Shown piece by piece: positions 8,410 through 18,331 of a DNA stretch of 64,000 bases (positions within the stretch are counted from its first letter, which is position 1; each line of letters starts with the position of its first letter). Both the position numbers and the translations under genes were made by a program. This DNA is from Vibrio tubiashii (GTDB lineage Bacteria > Pseudomonadota > Gammaproteobacteria > Enterobacterales > Vibrionaceae): assembly GCF_028551255.1 (NCBI RefSeq), contig NZ_CP117030.1, forward strand, positions 1,585,312 through 1,649,311, in the 5' to 3' direction. Under the pieces are notes generated by a model. The model did no database searches. It was not told the origin of the DNA and saw nothing but the letters and a program-made list of their open reading frames with translations.

Positions 8410-8431
8410 AACTTTACTTAACGGTAAAGTT
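8410..8431. promoter_or_regulatory. Inverted repeat, candidate operator of the membrane-fusion protein gene
   Basis: AACTTTAC and GTAAAGTT, perfect 8-bp arms with a 6-base centre, about 86 bases before the start codon of the fusion protein. Symmetry and placement suit the TetR-family regulator encoded downstream. Confidence 0.4.
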
Positions 8432-8516
8432 AAAATATCCTTCAAATCATAAAAATATCGAACCAATTATAAAGTTTGATAAATCATATAAATAAAACAA
8501 CGAATCAGGGACAGAT

Positions 8517-9608
8517 ATGAACAAGCTCGCCCTTTCATTTGGCCTTACCCTAACACTTGCTCCAACACTGTTTTTCAGCTGCCAACTTTCTCAAGCAAAA
8601 TCGTCAGCTAACTCGACCGCTTACATGGTTCAATTACCTATTGAACGAAAAGCAACTAAATTGATCGCGTTGGAAGGCGAATTTAAACCTTCCAAGTACA
8701 CACAGATTCTGGCGGAAAACAGCGGAAAAATTGCCAACATTTATGTCCAAGATGGCGATTACGTTGAAAAAGGTCAGCCATTGCTCGACTTCGATGCCAC
8801 CTTAGCCGCTCTCGCAGTAAAGACTGCTCAAAACGAATATCAAATGGCAACTCGAAACATCATCGAGCTTACTCGTACCACTAGTGAAGATGACCCTAGG
8901 TTTGAAAGTGCAGTCAGTGCGGTGGAGGCAACCAGAAATAACTTACTGATCGCCCAGCAAGATCATGAAGCGACCACCATGTACGCGCCATTCTCAGGCA
9001 CACTGGGCCAATTCCATTTGAATGCAGGCAATTACGTGAATGAAGGTGAGCTGATCACTGAATTAGTGGCGACCGATACCGTAGAGCTGCACTTTACCGC
9101 GTCTCCTCAGGTACTGAACGTCTTTCGCAAGGTGCTAAACAACTACCCTGACCGCTTACAGGCTTCCGTTGTCAGTCAGGAAGGCGATTATATTGATGGC
9201 AAGTTGCGCTATGTTGATTCGAAGCTCGCTAACCAGAGCCAAGAACTCAGCGCTTATGCGGTTTTCGACAACCAAAATGGCGAACATTTGATCGGCTCAA
9301 AGACCGCTTTCTATTTGAACAGCCCTCAACAAGAGCCTCAGCTATTTGTCCCTGCCTCCTCTATTCATACTAATGATGGGATTCCAACCCTGTTTGTCTT
9401 GGATGATAAACGTATAGTAAGGCCAAAGCAGGTGACAATCGCAAAAATCAAAGAGAGCTACACGGGTTATGTACCGATCAAATCGGGATTGGAAGCCAAT
9501 GACTTCGTGCTGACTACCCCAGAAGCCCCTGAGCTGGTCGGTAAGAAAATCGACCCAATGGTTAACCTCGTTAATCAGCTTAATGAGATACTCAATCGCC
9601 AATCTTGA
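8517..9608 (+). CDS. Efflux membrane-fusion protein (RND/HlyD periplasmic adaptor), orphan
   Basis: This 363-residue periplasmic adaptor joins an inner-membrane pump to an outer-membrane channel in tripartite efflux. An N-terminal signal peptide (about residues 1-27) is followed by a lipoyl-like half motif (GKIANIYVQDGDYVEKGQPLLDF), a short coiled-coil hairpin (about 95-145), and the second lipoyl half (YAPFSGTLGQFHLNAGNYVNEGELI). Beta-barrel and membrane-proximal domains complete the protein. The start at 8517 has an AGGGA ribosome binding site. No RND pump or outer-membrane factor follows, only a TetR regulator 80 bases on. It must therefore work with a pump encoded elsewhere or be a remnant of a larger operon. 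Confidence 0.9.
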   Translation: MNKLALSFGLTLTLAPTLFFSCQLSQAKSSANSTAYMVQLPIERKATKLIALEGEFKPSKYTQILAENSGKIANIYVQDGDYVEKGQPLLDFDATLAALAVKTAQNEYQMATRNIIELTRTTSEDDPRFESAVSAVEATRNNLLIAQQDHEATTMYAPFSGTLGQFHLNAGNYVNEGELITELVATDTVELHFTASPQVLNVFRKVLNNYPDRLQASVVSQEGDYIDGKLRYVDSKLANQSQELSAYAVFDNQNGEHLIGSKTAFYLNSPQQEPQLFVPASSIHTNDGIPTLFVLDDKRIVRPKQVTIAKIKESYTGYVPIKSGLEANDFVLTTPEAPELVGKKIDPMVNLVNQLNEILNRQS

Positions 9609-9688
9609 TGGTAAAAGCAGCAAACAAGTCGATAAAAGATGAAAAAACTCTCAATAAGCTATTTTAGTGATAGAAGGCATGATTATTT

Positions 9689-10336
9689 ATGGTAGCTTTG
9701 CATCTTTCCCCATCCTGTACGGATAAAGGTATGGATAAACGAAACCAGCGCAGCGAGAGAACCAAGCTCAGTATCATTTTGGCTGCGATTGAGTGCTACA
9801 AGGAAATGGGCGTACAAGGCGCCTCGTTAGAACTCATTGCAAAGAAAGCGAATTCAACAAAGCCGACTGTCTACTCTCATTTCGGCTCTAAAGAGAACCT
9901 GTATAAAGCCGTTGTTGAGTACATCATGGAAGAGGAGAAGCTCAATCATGCTTTACCTGATTTCAATCCAGCTATCGGTATTCGCCAACAACTGATCGAC
10001 ATTTTTACCCAGCAACTTGAACATGTCATGCAGTGTGAAAAGCGACGTCTACTTGTTGCTATTACTATTGAAGCCATGTGTCAGGGGAAATGCCATCTCA
10101 ATGAGGTCGAGAGTATTAAAGCTTGCCCGATGGAGACTTGGCTTGAAGAAGCAATCCGTCACGGCGCTTTACCGCCGCAAAACACATCAGAACTGGCTAC
10201 TAACCTTTGGGCGTTAGTTAAAGGGAGAACCTTCTTCCCCGTCTTCCTCGGTATGGCTCCGAACGACGCAACCGAACGTCAAGCTAACCTAGAGTCTGCA
10301 ATAGACTTCTTTCTTGGCTGCCAAGGCATAAAGTAA
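9689..10336 (+). CDS. TetR/AcrR-family transcriptional regulator
   Basis: This 215-residue protein has the N-terminal TetR DNA-binding domain: helix-turn-helix around residues 40-62 (GASLELIAKKANSTKPTVYSHFGSKENLY) and a C-terminal ligand domain of the AcrR C-terminal type. It probably represses the upstream efflux adaptor and perhaps itself. An inverted repeat at 8410-8431 before the adaptor gene is a candidate site. Two starts are possible: 9689, with AGAAGG 11 bases upstream, and an internal ATG at 9731 (MDKRNQRS), which gives an N-terminus closer to the family norm. A terminator follows at 10335. Confidence 0.88.
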   Translation: MVALHLSPSCTDKGMDKRNQRSERTKLSIILAAIECYKEMGVQGASLELIAKKANSTKPTVYSHFGSKENLYKAVVEYIMEEEKLNHALPDFNPAIGIRQQLIDIFTQQLEHVMQCEKRRLLVAITIEAMCQGKCHLNEVESIKACPMETWLEEAIRHGALPPQNTSELATNLWALVKGRTFFPVFLGMAPNDATERQANLESAIDFFLGCQGIK

Positions 10337-10357
10337 AGGAGCCAACAGGCTCCTTTT
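10335..10357. terminator. Terminator between convergent tetR-type gene and bglA
   Basis: AAAGGAGCC/GGCTCCTTT stem with a 4-base loop, then T residues. It overlaps the regulator stop codon and can act for both strands. Confidence 0.8.
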
Positions 10358-10365
10358 TAATACCA

Positions 10366-11766
<1,401 letters not shown>

Positions 11767-11962
11767 CTAAATCAGCATTAACATCTGCAAATCATTGTAG
11801 ATCTGAAACTAGGAACAAATGAGGTCTGATTGATTAGCTGTTATTTCCTATTTTTGCCGAATTTACAGTGGATAATTTTCGTCATTTCGAGACCTTTACG
11901 ACAATATTCATTCAGGACAAATATTATGCTTATTGTAGGATATTCAATAAGAGGACACGATT

Positions 11963-12382
11963 ATGAACTACCGACATATTCTTGTTGCCCTTGAGCTTGA
12001 GGAAGAGACTAAAGCTCTTATTGACAGGGCCGTTTACTTGGCAAAATTAACCGACGCGCAAATCTCTTTTATCCATATTGATGGCTCACATGGTGAAATT
12101 TATCCAGAGTTAGTCGATTTAAAAGATAGCCCCGATCAACAACCCTTAGGTGAGCGTGCCATCGAACAAATTATCGCTTTTGAAGAGTACAGTCCGCTTT
12201 CAATCAGACAAATATTTGTGGGCACTGGCGAACTGGCTGACAAGCTCAAAAACACCATAGAAGACAACAATGTCGATTTATTAATCTGTGGTCATCACCA
12301 TGATTTTTGGAGCAAAATTGTCTCTTACTCTAAGCATATCGTCGATAAGTCACCGGTTGATATTCTGGTTGTGCCTCTTTAG
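11963..12382 (+). CDS. Universal stress protein, UspA family
   Basis: This 139-residue single Usp domain has the typical start (NYRHILVALELEEETKALIDRA) and a C-terminal VDLLICGHHH...VDILVVPL core. The nucleotide-binding signature of ATP-binding Usp proteins (G-2x-G-9x-G-S/T) is not present after the GHHH segment, so it belongs to the UspA-type group that does not bind ATP. Usp proteins accumulate in stationary phase and under stress. The gene stands alone with AGAGG before the ATG at 11963 and a terminator 28 bases after the stop. Any specific role in this organism is unknown. Confidence 0.92.
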   Translation: MNYRHILVALELEEETKALIDRAVYLAKLTDAQISFIHIDGSHGEIYPELVDLKDSPDQQPLGERAIEQIIAFEEYSPLSIRQIFVGTGELADKLKNTIEDNNVDLLICGHHHDFWSKIVSYSKHIVDKSPVDILVVPL

Positions 12383-12410
12383 AAAGAGGGGATCACAACA
12401 ATCTACTTTT

Positions 12411-12441
12411 ATGGCGAGATGATAACGCTCTCGCCATTTCT
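12411..12441 (+). terminator. Terminator of the universal stress protein gene
   Basis: ATGGCGAGA/TCTCGCCAT stem (9 bp, 9-base loop) followed by TTCTTTT. Confidence 0.8.
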
Positions 12442-12687
12442 TTTAGTATCTCCTTCACTCCGAAGCCAGTTCCACATGCTGACCCTTTTATTATGGAAGT
12501 TTTATTCCATAGTGATTGGAACAATTGGCTATTTTTCTCTGTCACCAACTGCACTAAATTAGCCCCATCGACATGAGCAAGAGCGGATTTTCGATAATTG
12601 GGGCATGTTCCAGCCATACGTTAATTGTTGACGCACCGAACATCAAACCCGACTGAATTCGTAATTTTTAGATAGTTAGGAGCCAAC
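12442..12687. other. Intergenic remainder before the nitroreductase gene
   Basis: With the preceding terminator this makes a 305-base gap. A 74-codon frame on the minus strand (12393-12617) runs through the terminator and has no ribosome binding site, so it is not called. The promoter of the nitroreductase operon must lie here. Confidence 0.35.
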
Positions 12688-13341
12688 ATGACTCATCCAA
12701 TCATCAAAGACTTAAACACTCGTTACACAGCGAAAAAATACGATGCGACAAAACGTATTTCTGCAGAAGATATGCAAGTAATCAAAGAAGCTATCCGCTT
12801 ATCTGCATCGTCAATCAACTCTCAGCCATGGAAATTCATCGTACTTGAGAGTGATGAAGCCAAACAGCGCTTCCACAACACGTTTGCCAACATGCACCAG
12901 TTCAACCAACCGCATGCAAAAGAAGCATCACACACTATTTTGTTTGCTCATAACCCGCACTTTACTAAAGAGCAATACGCAAAAGTTGTCGATGCAGAAG
13001 TAACTTCTGGACACCTGCCAGCAGAGCGTTACATGCTAAACGGTGCTTATGGTTTTGCTGAGCTAAATACAGATGAAACTGGCTTTAACGGCAACTGGAC
13101 TAAAGCTCAAACCTATATTGCTTTGGGCAACACGCTGCACACTCTTGCGCGTATGGGTATTGCATCTACTCCAATGGAAGGGGTTGACCCTGAGCTAATC
13201 GGAGAAGTCTTCAAAGATGAGCTAGACGGCTATGTGTGTGATTTTGCTTTGGCTATGGGTTACCACAAAGAAGGTGAAGACTATAACCATGGTTTGCCAA
13301 AAGCGCGTCTTCCAATGGATGACGTAATCACCACACTTTAA
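12688..13341 (+). CDS. nfsB: Oxygen-insensitive NAD(P)H nitroreductase, NfsB type
   Basis: This 217-residue flavoprotein of the nitroreductase family uses FMN to reduce nitroaromatics, quinones or flavins by two-electron transfer. Family landmarks are TRYTAKKYD near the N-terminus, SASSINSQPWKFIVLE (residues about 37-52, FMN contact), and GIASTPMEGVDPELI with the ALAMGYHKEGEDYN stretch that closes the FMN site. The length matches E. coli NfsB. A good ribosome binding site (AGGAG) precedes 12688. It is followed closely by a quinol monooxygenase-like gene, a common pairing in quinone or aldehyde detoxification, and by a LysR regulator. Confidence 0.92.
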   Translation: MTHPIIKDLNTRYTAKKYDATKRISAEDMQVIKEAIRLSASSINSQPWKFIVLESDEAKQRFHNTFANMHQFNQPHAKEASHTILFAHNPHFTKEQYAKVVDAEVTSGHLPAERYMLNGAYGFAELNTDETGFNGNWTKAQTYIALGNTLHTLARMGIASTPMEGVDPELIGEVFKDELDGYVCDFALAMGYHKEGEDYNHGLPKARLPMDDVITTL

Positions 13342-13368
13342 AAACTAATTGAGAGAGTGACATCAACC

Positions 13369-13659
13369 ATGACAAAGTTAACCATCATTGCCAATATCAT
13401 TGCTAAAGACGGTCAAGTAGAGCTAGTAAAATCTGAGCTTATCAAGTTAATCGACAAGACTCGTGTTGAGCAGGGTTGTATTAACTATGACTTGCACCAA
13501 GACAATCAAAACCCAGCTCACTTTGTATTCCACGAGAACTGGGAGTCAGAAGCCGCGCTTGATCAACACTTGGCAAGCGAGCATATTGCGGCATACTCAG
13601 CAGCGGTAGAGGGCTCAATCGAGAGTTTTACTCTCAACAAGATGACGCACATTGCGTAA
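13369..13659 (+). CDS. Antibiotic biosynthesis monooxygenase (ABM) domain protein, YgiN-like
   Basis: This 96-residue protein is a dimeric ferredoxin-like ABM fold: TKLTIIANIIAKDGQVELVKSEL, then GCINYDLHQDNQNPAHFVFHENWESEAALDQHLAS, the classic core of YgiN-type quinol monooxygenases. Such cofactor-free enzymes oxidise or protect quinols. The ATG at 13369 is preferred over an in-frame GTG at 13357, because the AGAGAG Shine-Dalgarno-like stretch lies upstream of the former and overlaps the latter. It lies 27 bases after the nitroreductase, so they are very likely one operon. Together they may recycle quinones or remove reactive electrophiles. Confidence 0.88.
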   Translation: MTKLTIIANIIAKDGQVELVKSELIKLIDKTRVEQGCINYDLHQDNQNPAHFVFHENWESEAALDQHLASEHIAAYSAAVEGSIESFTLNKMTHIA

Positions 13660-13703
13660 TCGAGGATAATAGGCGGTGTTTTTTCCAACTGGAGCTCCGC
13701 CTT

Positions 13704-14576
13704 ATGAATGTCACTCACCTCAAAGCACTATTGCTTGCCATCGAGCTGGGTTCGATATCCGCTGCGGCGCGCAAGTTAGGTAAAAAACAATCTCAGGTCA
13801 GTCAGTGGATTTCTGACCTTGAGATTGATTTAGGTGTCAGCTTTTTCGATCGAACAGGCAACAAAAGCACCCTAAGTGCTCAAGGTGAACAACTACTCCC
13901 TTCCCTAACTCATACTCTTGCACAACTTGATAAACTCAACCATCGAGCAACAGCACTTAGCCAAGGAGAGCCATCGTCCATTCGCATCGGACTTGAACAT
14001 TATATTCCTGAGTCCCCGTTAACCAAGGCAATCACTACTCTTTTTCAACTGCCTAACTTGTGCCTAGAGATTTACCGAGCAGAGTTTCAAGAACTCAGCG
14101 AAGATCTGCACAATGGCGACACAGATATCGTCATCCGCCATGAATCAGGACAGCTGCATCAAACTGACATGGAATACGCCAAACTGGGCTGCTATCAAGA
14201 AGGCTTGGTCTGCCATCCTTCTCTGCCTCTAACGCAATCTCAGCCTATCTCTGTTGACGACTTAAGCCTGTTTAAAGAGTTGATTTGGGGAGAGCTTGGA
14301 GAAGAAGAGGGAGAAGGATTTAGCCCCGACTATGCGGTGATCAATGATCTAACGCTACTCATTCGATTGCTAGAAAACGGCCAAGGATTTGCGTTCTTGC
14401 CTCTTGATAATCTCCATCAACAGCTTAAATCGGGCTCTCTCGTCGCTCTAGAATCTGATTTTGAGCAAAGCGCGATCCCGCGCCGTGTTGAAGTAAACTG
14501 GCGTTCCGGCCTCACATTATCAGAGACCGGAAACAAGGTGATTGAGGCGATTAAAAACCTGCACCAATTTAGATAA
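13704..14576 (+). CDS. LysR-family transcriptional regulator
   Basis: This 290-residue protein has the LysR winged helix at residues 1-60 (ELGSISAAARKLGKKQSQVSQWISDLEIDLG) and a periplasmic-binding-protein-like effector domain from about 85. It follows the ABM monooxygenase gene by 44 bases on the same strand, so it may regulate the nitroreductase operon as its last gene. The adjacent amidohydrolase converges on it with only 9 bases between stop codons. The effector is unknown. Confidence 0.88.
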   Translation: MNVTHLKALLLAIELGSISAAARKLGKKQSQVSQWISDLEIDLGVSFFDRTGNKSTLSAQGEQLLPSLTHTLAQLDKLNHRATALSQGEPSSIRIGLEHYIPESPLTKAITTLFQLPNLCLEIYRAEFQELSEDLHNGDTDIVIRHESGQLHQTDMEYAKLGCYQEGLVCHPSLPLTQSQPISVDDLSLFKELIWGELGEEEGEGFSPDYAVINDLTLLIRLLENGQGFAFLPLDNLHQQLKSGSLVALESDFEQSAIPRRVEVNWRSGLTLSETGNKVIEAIKNLHQFR

Positions 14577-14585
14577 TGCGAGTGG

Positions 14586-16262
14586 TTACTGCTGCTCTAA
14601 ATCAAACACTATCTTACCTTTTAGGATCGTCATCCAAATATCAGTGGCTTTTATCTTTTCTGGTGAAAGTTGGGTAATGTCATGAGAAAGCACGGCAAAA
14701 TCAGCCGACTTACCTAGCTCAATCGAGCCCGTTACCTCATCAATACCTAGACTAGCAGCGGCATTAATCGTATAGGCCTCTATGGCGTCTTTAACGCTCG
14801 GTAAACCTGTTTTTCCCATAATCACACTGTTAGCGATCCCCACCAGAGGGTTGATGTCGTGAACGTTCCAGTCACTGCTTAATGATACGTTAGCACCTGT
14901 ATCGAAGATAGCTTTTAGGTTCATCAAGGCTCTTGTGCGTTTAGCACCTAAGAAGGCTTCTGCCCACTGATGATCGTGGTAAGCGACGTAATCAGAGCCG
15001 ACTTGGAAGTCTGCAGTCACATCTAATTTAGCAAAACGTGGCACATCTTTAGAATTGACTAACTCAACGTGAGTTAAGGTGTAATCTTTATCGCCACCTT
15101 GGCCGCGCATTGCTTCGATCGCGTTCAACGACTCGCGAATCGCTCCATCACCAATCGCATGGATATGAGCGCCATAGCCGATTTTGTCTAGGGCTTTTAA
15201 CCACGTCTCCATCGCTTGTGGTGGAATATAGTTGATGCCATACGGTTCATCTGGAATATAGGTATCAAGATAAGGTGCGAGCGTCTTGGCGGTACCATTA
15301 ACCAAAATACCATCGCTGTACATTTTGACTTGATCAACCAGCAACAACCCTGACGTATCTGCTGAGTATATCTCGCTTAAGAACGATAACTGAGGCTGCA
15401 TACTGTCCGTTGGGTAAATCCAAGGCCTAAGCGAAACACGCGCCGTGAGATCCCCGCGCTTTTCTGCTTCTTGCCATACGTCATACCATCCGCGCTTCCA
15501 ATATAAGCGACCATCACCAATCGTAGTAATACCATGAGCTCGCGCCTCTTCTAGCCCTGCCATAAGCCCTTCATAGCTTTGATCAAACTGCTCTTCTAAG
15601 CTGTTCCAAGCCATTTCCATCACGATATCGCCCGCATTATCAAACAAAATGCCATTGAGCTCACCGGTGTACTCATCCTTTAGGATCTTTCCGCCTTGTG
15701 GCTCAGGTGAGCTTTTAGTGATACCAGCAAGCTCTAGAGCCACCGAGTTAACCCACATAGAGTGAGAGGTTTGCTCCATAATAATGACAGGCTGATCTGG
15801 GAAAACGGAATCGATCACTTCAAGTGGAGTTCTCTCATTGTCTTCAGCAAGAAGTGCTTCAATTGAAAAGCCGTAGCCCATCACCCACTCCCTCTTGGTC
15901 GCGTCTTTGCGACACGCCTTAAGGTATTGGATTTGCTCCTCTAGCCCTGCATCCATGCTCACTTCGCATTGCCCGCCCGCCTCTGATGCTGCTTCAAAGA
16001 CATGGTTATGATTATCGACAAAACCAGGCATTACATAAGCGCCTTCTAAGTCGAGCACTTCGGTATAACGATTGGTGAATTTATCTGATTCAGCGCTTTG
16101 GCCAATATAAAGAATTTTTCCGTTGGCGATGGCTATCGAATCTGCCGTTTGGTGACCATAAATCTTGGCGTTGGTTAACACCATATCCGCACTGTCTGCT
16201 GCAAAAGTATGTGTACTCATTGATAAGCTCGCGAGTAATGTCAGAGTGAAAGCTCGTTTCAT
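14586..16262 (-). CDS. Exported metal-dependent amidohydrolase (YtcJ-like)
   Basis: This 558-residue amidohydrolase-superfamily enzyme has a Sec signal peptide (residues 1-21, cleavage after TFA). The metal-binding His-x-His is H85/H87 in MPGFVDNHNHVFE. Further ligand regions are LKALDKIGYGAHIHAIGDGAIRESL and SSDWNVHDINP, the late aspartate motif. The C-terminus returns to the composite beta-sandwich (GSIELGKSADFAVLSHDI). YtcJ-type proteins are deacetylases or amidases of mostly unknown substrate. Its export to the periplasm is unusual for the superfamily but seen in this clade. It is monocistronic and diverges from the TrmY-like gene. Confidence 0.87.
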   Translation of the reverse strand: MKRAFTLTLLASLSMSTHTFAADSADMVLTNAKIYGHQTADSIAIANGKILYIGQSAESDKFTNRYTEVLDLEGAYVMPGFVDNHNHVFEAASEAGGQCEVSMDAGLEEQIQYLKACRKDATKREWVMGYGFSIEALLAEDNERTPLEVIDSVFPDQPVIIMEQTSHSMWVNSVALELAGITKSSPEPQGGKILKDEYTGELNGILFDNAGDIVMEMAWNSLEEQFDQSYEGLMAGLEEARAHGITTIGDGRLYWKRGWYDVWQEAEKRGDLTARVSLRPWIYPTDSMQPQLSFLSEIYSADTSGLLLVDQVKMYSDGILVNGTAKTLAPYLDTYIPDEPYGINYIPPQAMETWLKALDKIGYGAHIHAIGDGAIRESLNAIEAMRGQGGDKDYTLTHVELVNSKDVPRFAKLDVTADFQVGSDYVAYHDHQWAEAFLGAKRTRALMNLKAIFDTGANVSLSSDWNVHDINPLVGIANSVIMGKTGLPSVKDAIEAYTINAAASLGIDEVTGSIELGKSADFAVLSHDITQLSPEKIKATDIWMTILKGKIVFDLEQQ

Positions 16263-16478
16263 TGGCTTGTTCCTTTTTATTCTTCCCTAACGCTTCTCAG
16301 TATAGGGGGAGTGAATACGCATAGCCTAACAAGTGACTCAATGAATAGAAAAATAGTCACTATCAGAGAATTGGGATAGCAACAAACCAACCCACGGATG
16401 CAAATAATTCAAAATGCAAATAGACAGGGCGTTGTACATCGTTAATATAAGGGGCAATTTTCGCTCTAATGGTTATCT

Positions 16479-17078
16479 ATGAATAAAGCCTTTGTAATCC
16501 GTGCCCGCGCAGCTTCAACTGACCATAAGGTTTTCGTTGAGGGAGTCGGTGGCGACGCTCATTCCGAAATTCTTGCTCATGTATTGATGAATGCGATTTT
16601 CACTGCTCAATCTCATCGAGATGACGTGAAGGTCTATCTGGTCATTGAAAGTACCGCGGACTTTTCGCGCACTCTATGCTTTGAGTCCTCTCAGCTTTCC
16701 AACATTGGTGGCTTTCATGAATCGGCGTTAATCGCTTTAATTGCAAAAGCATTGGAGCACTCTGTCGGCATGAAAAAAGAAGAGCTGCGCAATGTGGCAG
16801 GCGGCTTAAGTGTCGAAACCATCAGCTTTGAAAAACTGGTTCAGCGCTTGGCAGAAGACTATACGCTTTACTTACTTGATAAAAAAGGCACGGACATTCG
16901 TGACGAGCCGTTTGATGGCAATGCTTGTTTTATCCTAACCGACCACATTCCAATGCCGAAAAAGAGTTGGAACAGTCTTAAGCGTTTAGGCACGCAAAAG
17001 GTCAGCCTTGGGCCTCAAATGCTGTTTGCGTCTCAATGTATCGTACTTATTCATAATGAGTTTGATCGACGCGGATAA
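16479..17078 (+). CDS. trmY: TrmY-like SPOUT methyltransferase (pseudouridine-54 N1 family)
   Basis: This 199-residue protein belongs to the TrmY family (COG1901), alpha/beta-knot SAM-dependent enzymes that methylate pseudouridine 54 of archaeal tRNA. Family features include the AFVIRARAASTDHKVFVEGVGGDAHSE N-terminus, the hydrophobic strand GNACFILTDHIPMP, and the knot region SLGPQMLFASQCIVLIHNEFDRRG at the C-terminus, which holds the SAM loop. A few bacteria, Vibrio among them, carry such a gene, although bacterial tRNA usually has ribothymidine at position 54. The natural substrate here is therefore uncertain. It is monocistronic, with a bidirectional terminator 65 bases downstream. Confidence 0.85.
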   Translation: MNKAFVIRARAASTDHKVFVEGVGGDAHSEILAHVLMNAIFTAQSHRDDVKVYLVIESTADFSRTLCFESSQLSNIGGFHESALIALIAKALEHSVGMKKEELRNVAGGLSVETISFEKLVQRLAEDYTLYLLDKKGTDIRDEPFDGNACFILTDHIPMPKKSWNSLKRLGTQKVSLGPQMLFASQCIVLIHNEFDRRG

Positions 17079-17143
17079 CGCAGTTAGTTAAAGTTCATAT
17101 ATAGGTACTAAACGCCTCGATAGCTCTAACTTCTTTAATACAA

Positions 17144-17169
17144 AAACGGCCGCTAACTAGCGGCCGTTT
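17144..17169. terminator. Bidirectional terminator between trmY and garK
   Basis: Perfect 12-bp stem (AAACGGCCGCTA with its complement) and a 2-base spacer. Its last three bases overlap the parS2 site at 17167. Confidence 0.8.
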
Positions 17170-17179
17170 ACAGTGTAAA
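17167..17179. repeat. parS2 centromere site (ParB2-binding), copy 1
   Basis: Sequence TTTACAGTGTAAA is a perfect match to the published Vibrio chromosome-2 parS2 consensus NTTTACANTGTAAAN. It lies between the trmY/garK terminator and the garK stop codon, about 42 kb from parA2B2. Confidence 0.88.
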
Positions 17180-17185
17180 GGGAAG

Positions 17186-18328
17186 TTATTTAAGCGTCAT
17201 TGCCAGTGCAGCGGCAACGTTGCGTGAGGTCATCTCGACATTGAATGCCGCTTCTTTAAGTGCAGTCGGCAGATCGGTTGCACCGAGTACTACACTGTAG
17301 ACTGCATCAATGCCGTGCTCATGCACAACGTGGCAATCTTGCGCGATACTTCCAGCAATACCAATCACAGGCAAGTCGTACTGTTTGGCAGTGCGAGCGA
17401 CACCGATTGGTGTTTTACCATGAATGGTTTGGCTATCGATACGACCTTCACCAGTAATCACCAAGTCCGCATCTTTTACCACTTCGGCCAGATTGACTGC
17501 ATCCATAACAATGCTGATACCTGGGCGTAGGCTCGCATCAAACAGACCAAGTAGAGCAGCACCAAGACCACCCGCAGCACCTGCGCCAGCTTGGTCTATC
17601 ACTTCTTTACCGTTAGTTTGGCGAATCACCTCAGCGTAGTGAGCTAGGTTACTATCTAGCTGCTCTACCATTTCAGGTGTTGCGCCTTTTTGCGGGCCAA
17701 AGATATGAGACGCACCTTTCGGGCCACACAGTGGATTGTCAACATCACACGCCACTTCTAGCTTAACATCAGTTAGGCGACTATCTAGACCAGACAAATC
17801 AATGCTAGCTAGTTTTTCAAGCGCTCCACCCCCATAGGCTAAATCAGCGCCTTGTTCGTCTTGCAAGCGAGCCCCTAACGCTTGGGCCATACCAATACCA
17901 CCATCATTGGTCGCACTGCCACCAATGCCCACAATGATATGCTTCACTCCAGCATCAAGCGCCGCTTTAATCAGTTCGCCAGTCCCGTAGGTCGTCGTTA
18001 ACAGTGGGTTACGCTTTGCGGGTTCAACAAGATGTAAGCCCGATGCCGCAGCCATCTCGATCACGGCTGTTGAGCCATCACCCAACAAGCCATAGAAACC
18101 TTCAACAGGCTGACCTAACGGTCCTGTCACTGTTGCAGTGACAATGCGACCACCCGTTGCATCAACTAATGACTGCACAGTACCTTCACCGCCATCAGCC
18201 ATTGGCAACTTAACAAACTCTGCGTCTGGCATTACTTTTTTAAAGCCGTTTTCAATCGCAGTCGCCACTTCCATAGCAGTTAAACTTTCTTTGTACGAAT
18301 CAGGAGCAATTACAATCTTCATTTTCAT
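17186..18328 (-). CDS. garK: Glycerate 2-kinase (GarK family)
   Basis: This 380-residue class I glycerate kinase phosphorylates D-glycerate with ATP to 2-phosphoglycerate, feeding lower glycolysis. The family signature KIVIAPDSYKESLTAMEVA opens the protein. MADGGEGTVQSLVDATGG follows at about residues 43-60, and the glycine-rich GIGGSATNDGGIGMAQALG comes at about 140-158. The length is standard. It is the last gene after the GntP permease, separated by 3 bases, and completes the gcl-garR route from glyoxylate. Control by the neighbouring CdaR-type regulator is likely by analogy with the E. coli gar regulon. A parS2 site sits 7 bases beyond its stop codon. Confidence 0.94.
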   Translation of the reverse strand: MKMKIVIAPDSYKESLTAMEVATAIENGFKKVMPDAEFVKLPMADGGEGTVQSLVDATGGRIVTATVTGPLGQPVEGFYGLLGDGSTAVIEMAAASGLHLVEPAKRNPLLTTTYGTGELIKAALDAGVKHIIVGIGGSATNDGGIGMAQALGARLQDEQGADLAYGGGALEKLASIDLSGLDSRLTDVKLEVACDVDNPLCGPKGASHIFGPQKGATPEMVEQLDSNLAHYAEVIRQTNGKEVIDQAGAGAAGGLGAALLGLFDASLRPGISIVMDAVNLAEVVKDADLVITGEGRIDSQTIHGKTPIGVARTAKQYDLPVIGIAGSIAQDCHVVHEHGIDAVYSVVLGATDLPTALKEAAFNVEMTSRNVAAALAMTLK

Positions 18329-18331
18329 TCC

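Noticed and set aside
11862..11874. TTTACAGTGGATA, parS2-like
   Set aside because: The first half fits but the second half has two mismatches; it is in the bglA-usp gap and symmetry is lost.
12393..12617. 74-codon frame on the minus strand
   Set aside because: It contains the terminator of the stress-protein gene, lacks a ribosome binding site and has no recognisable family.
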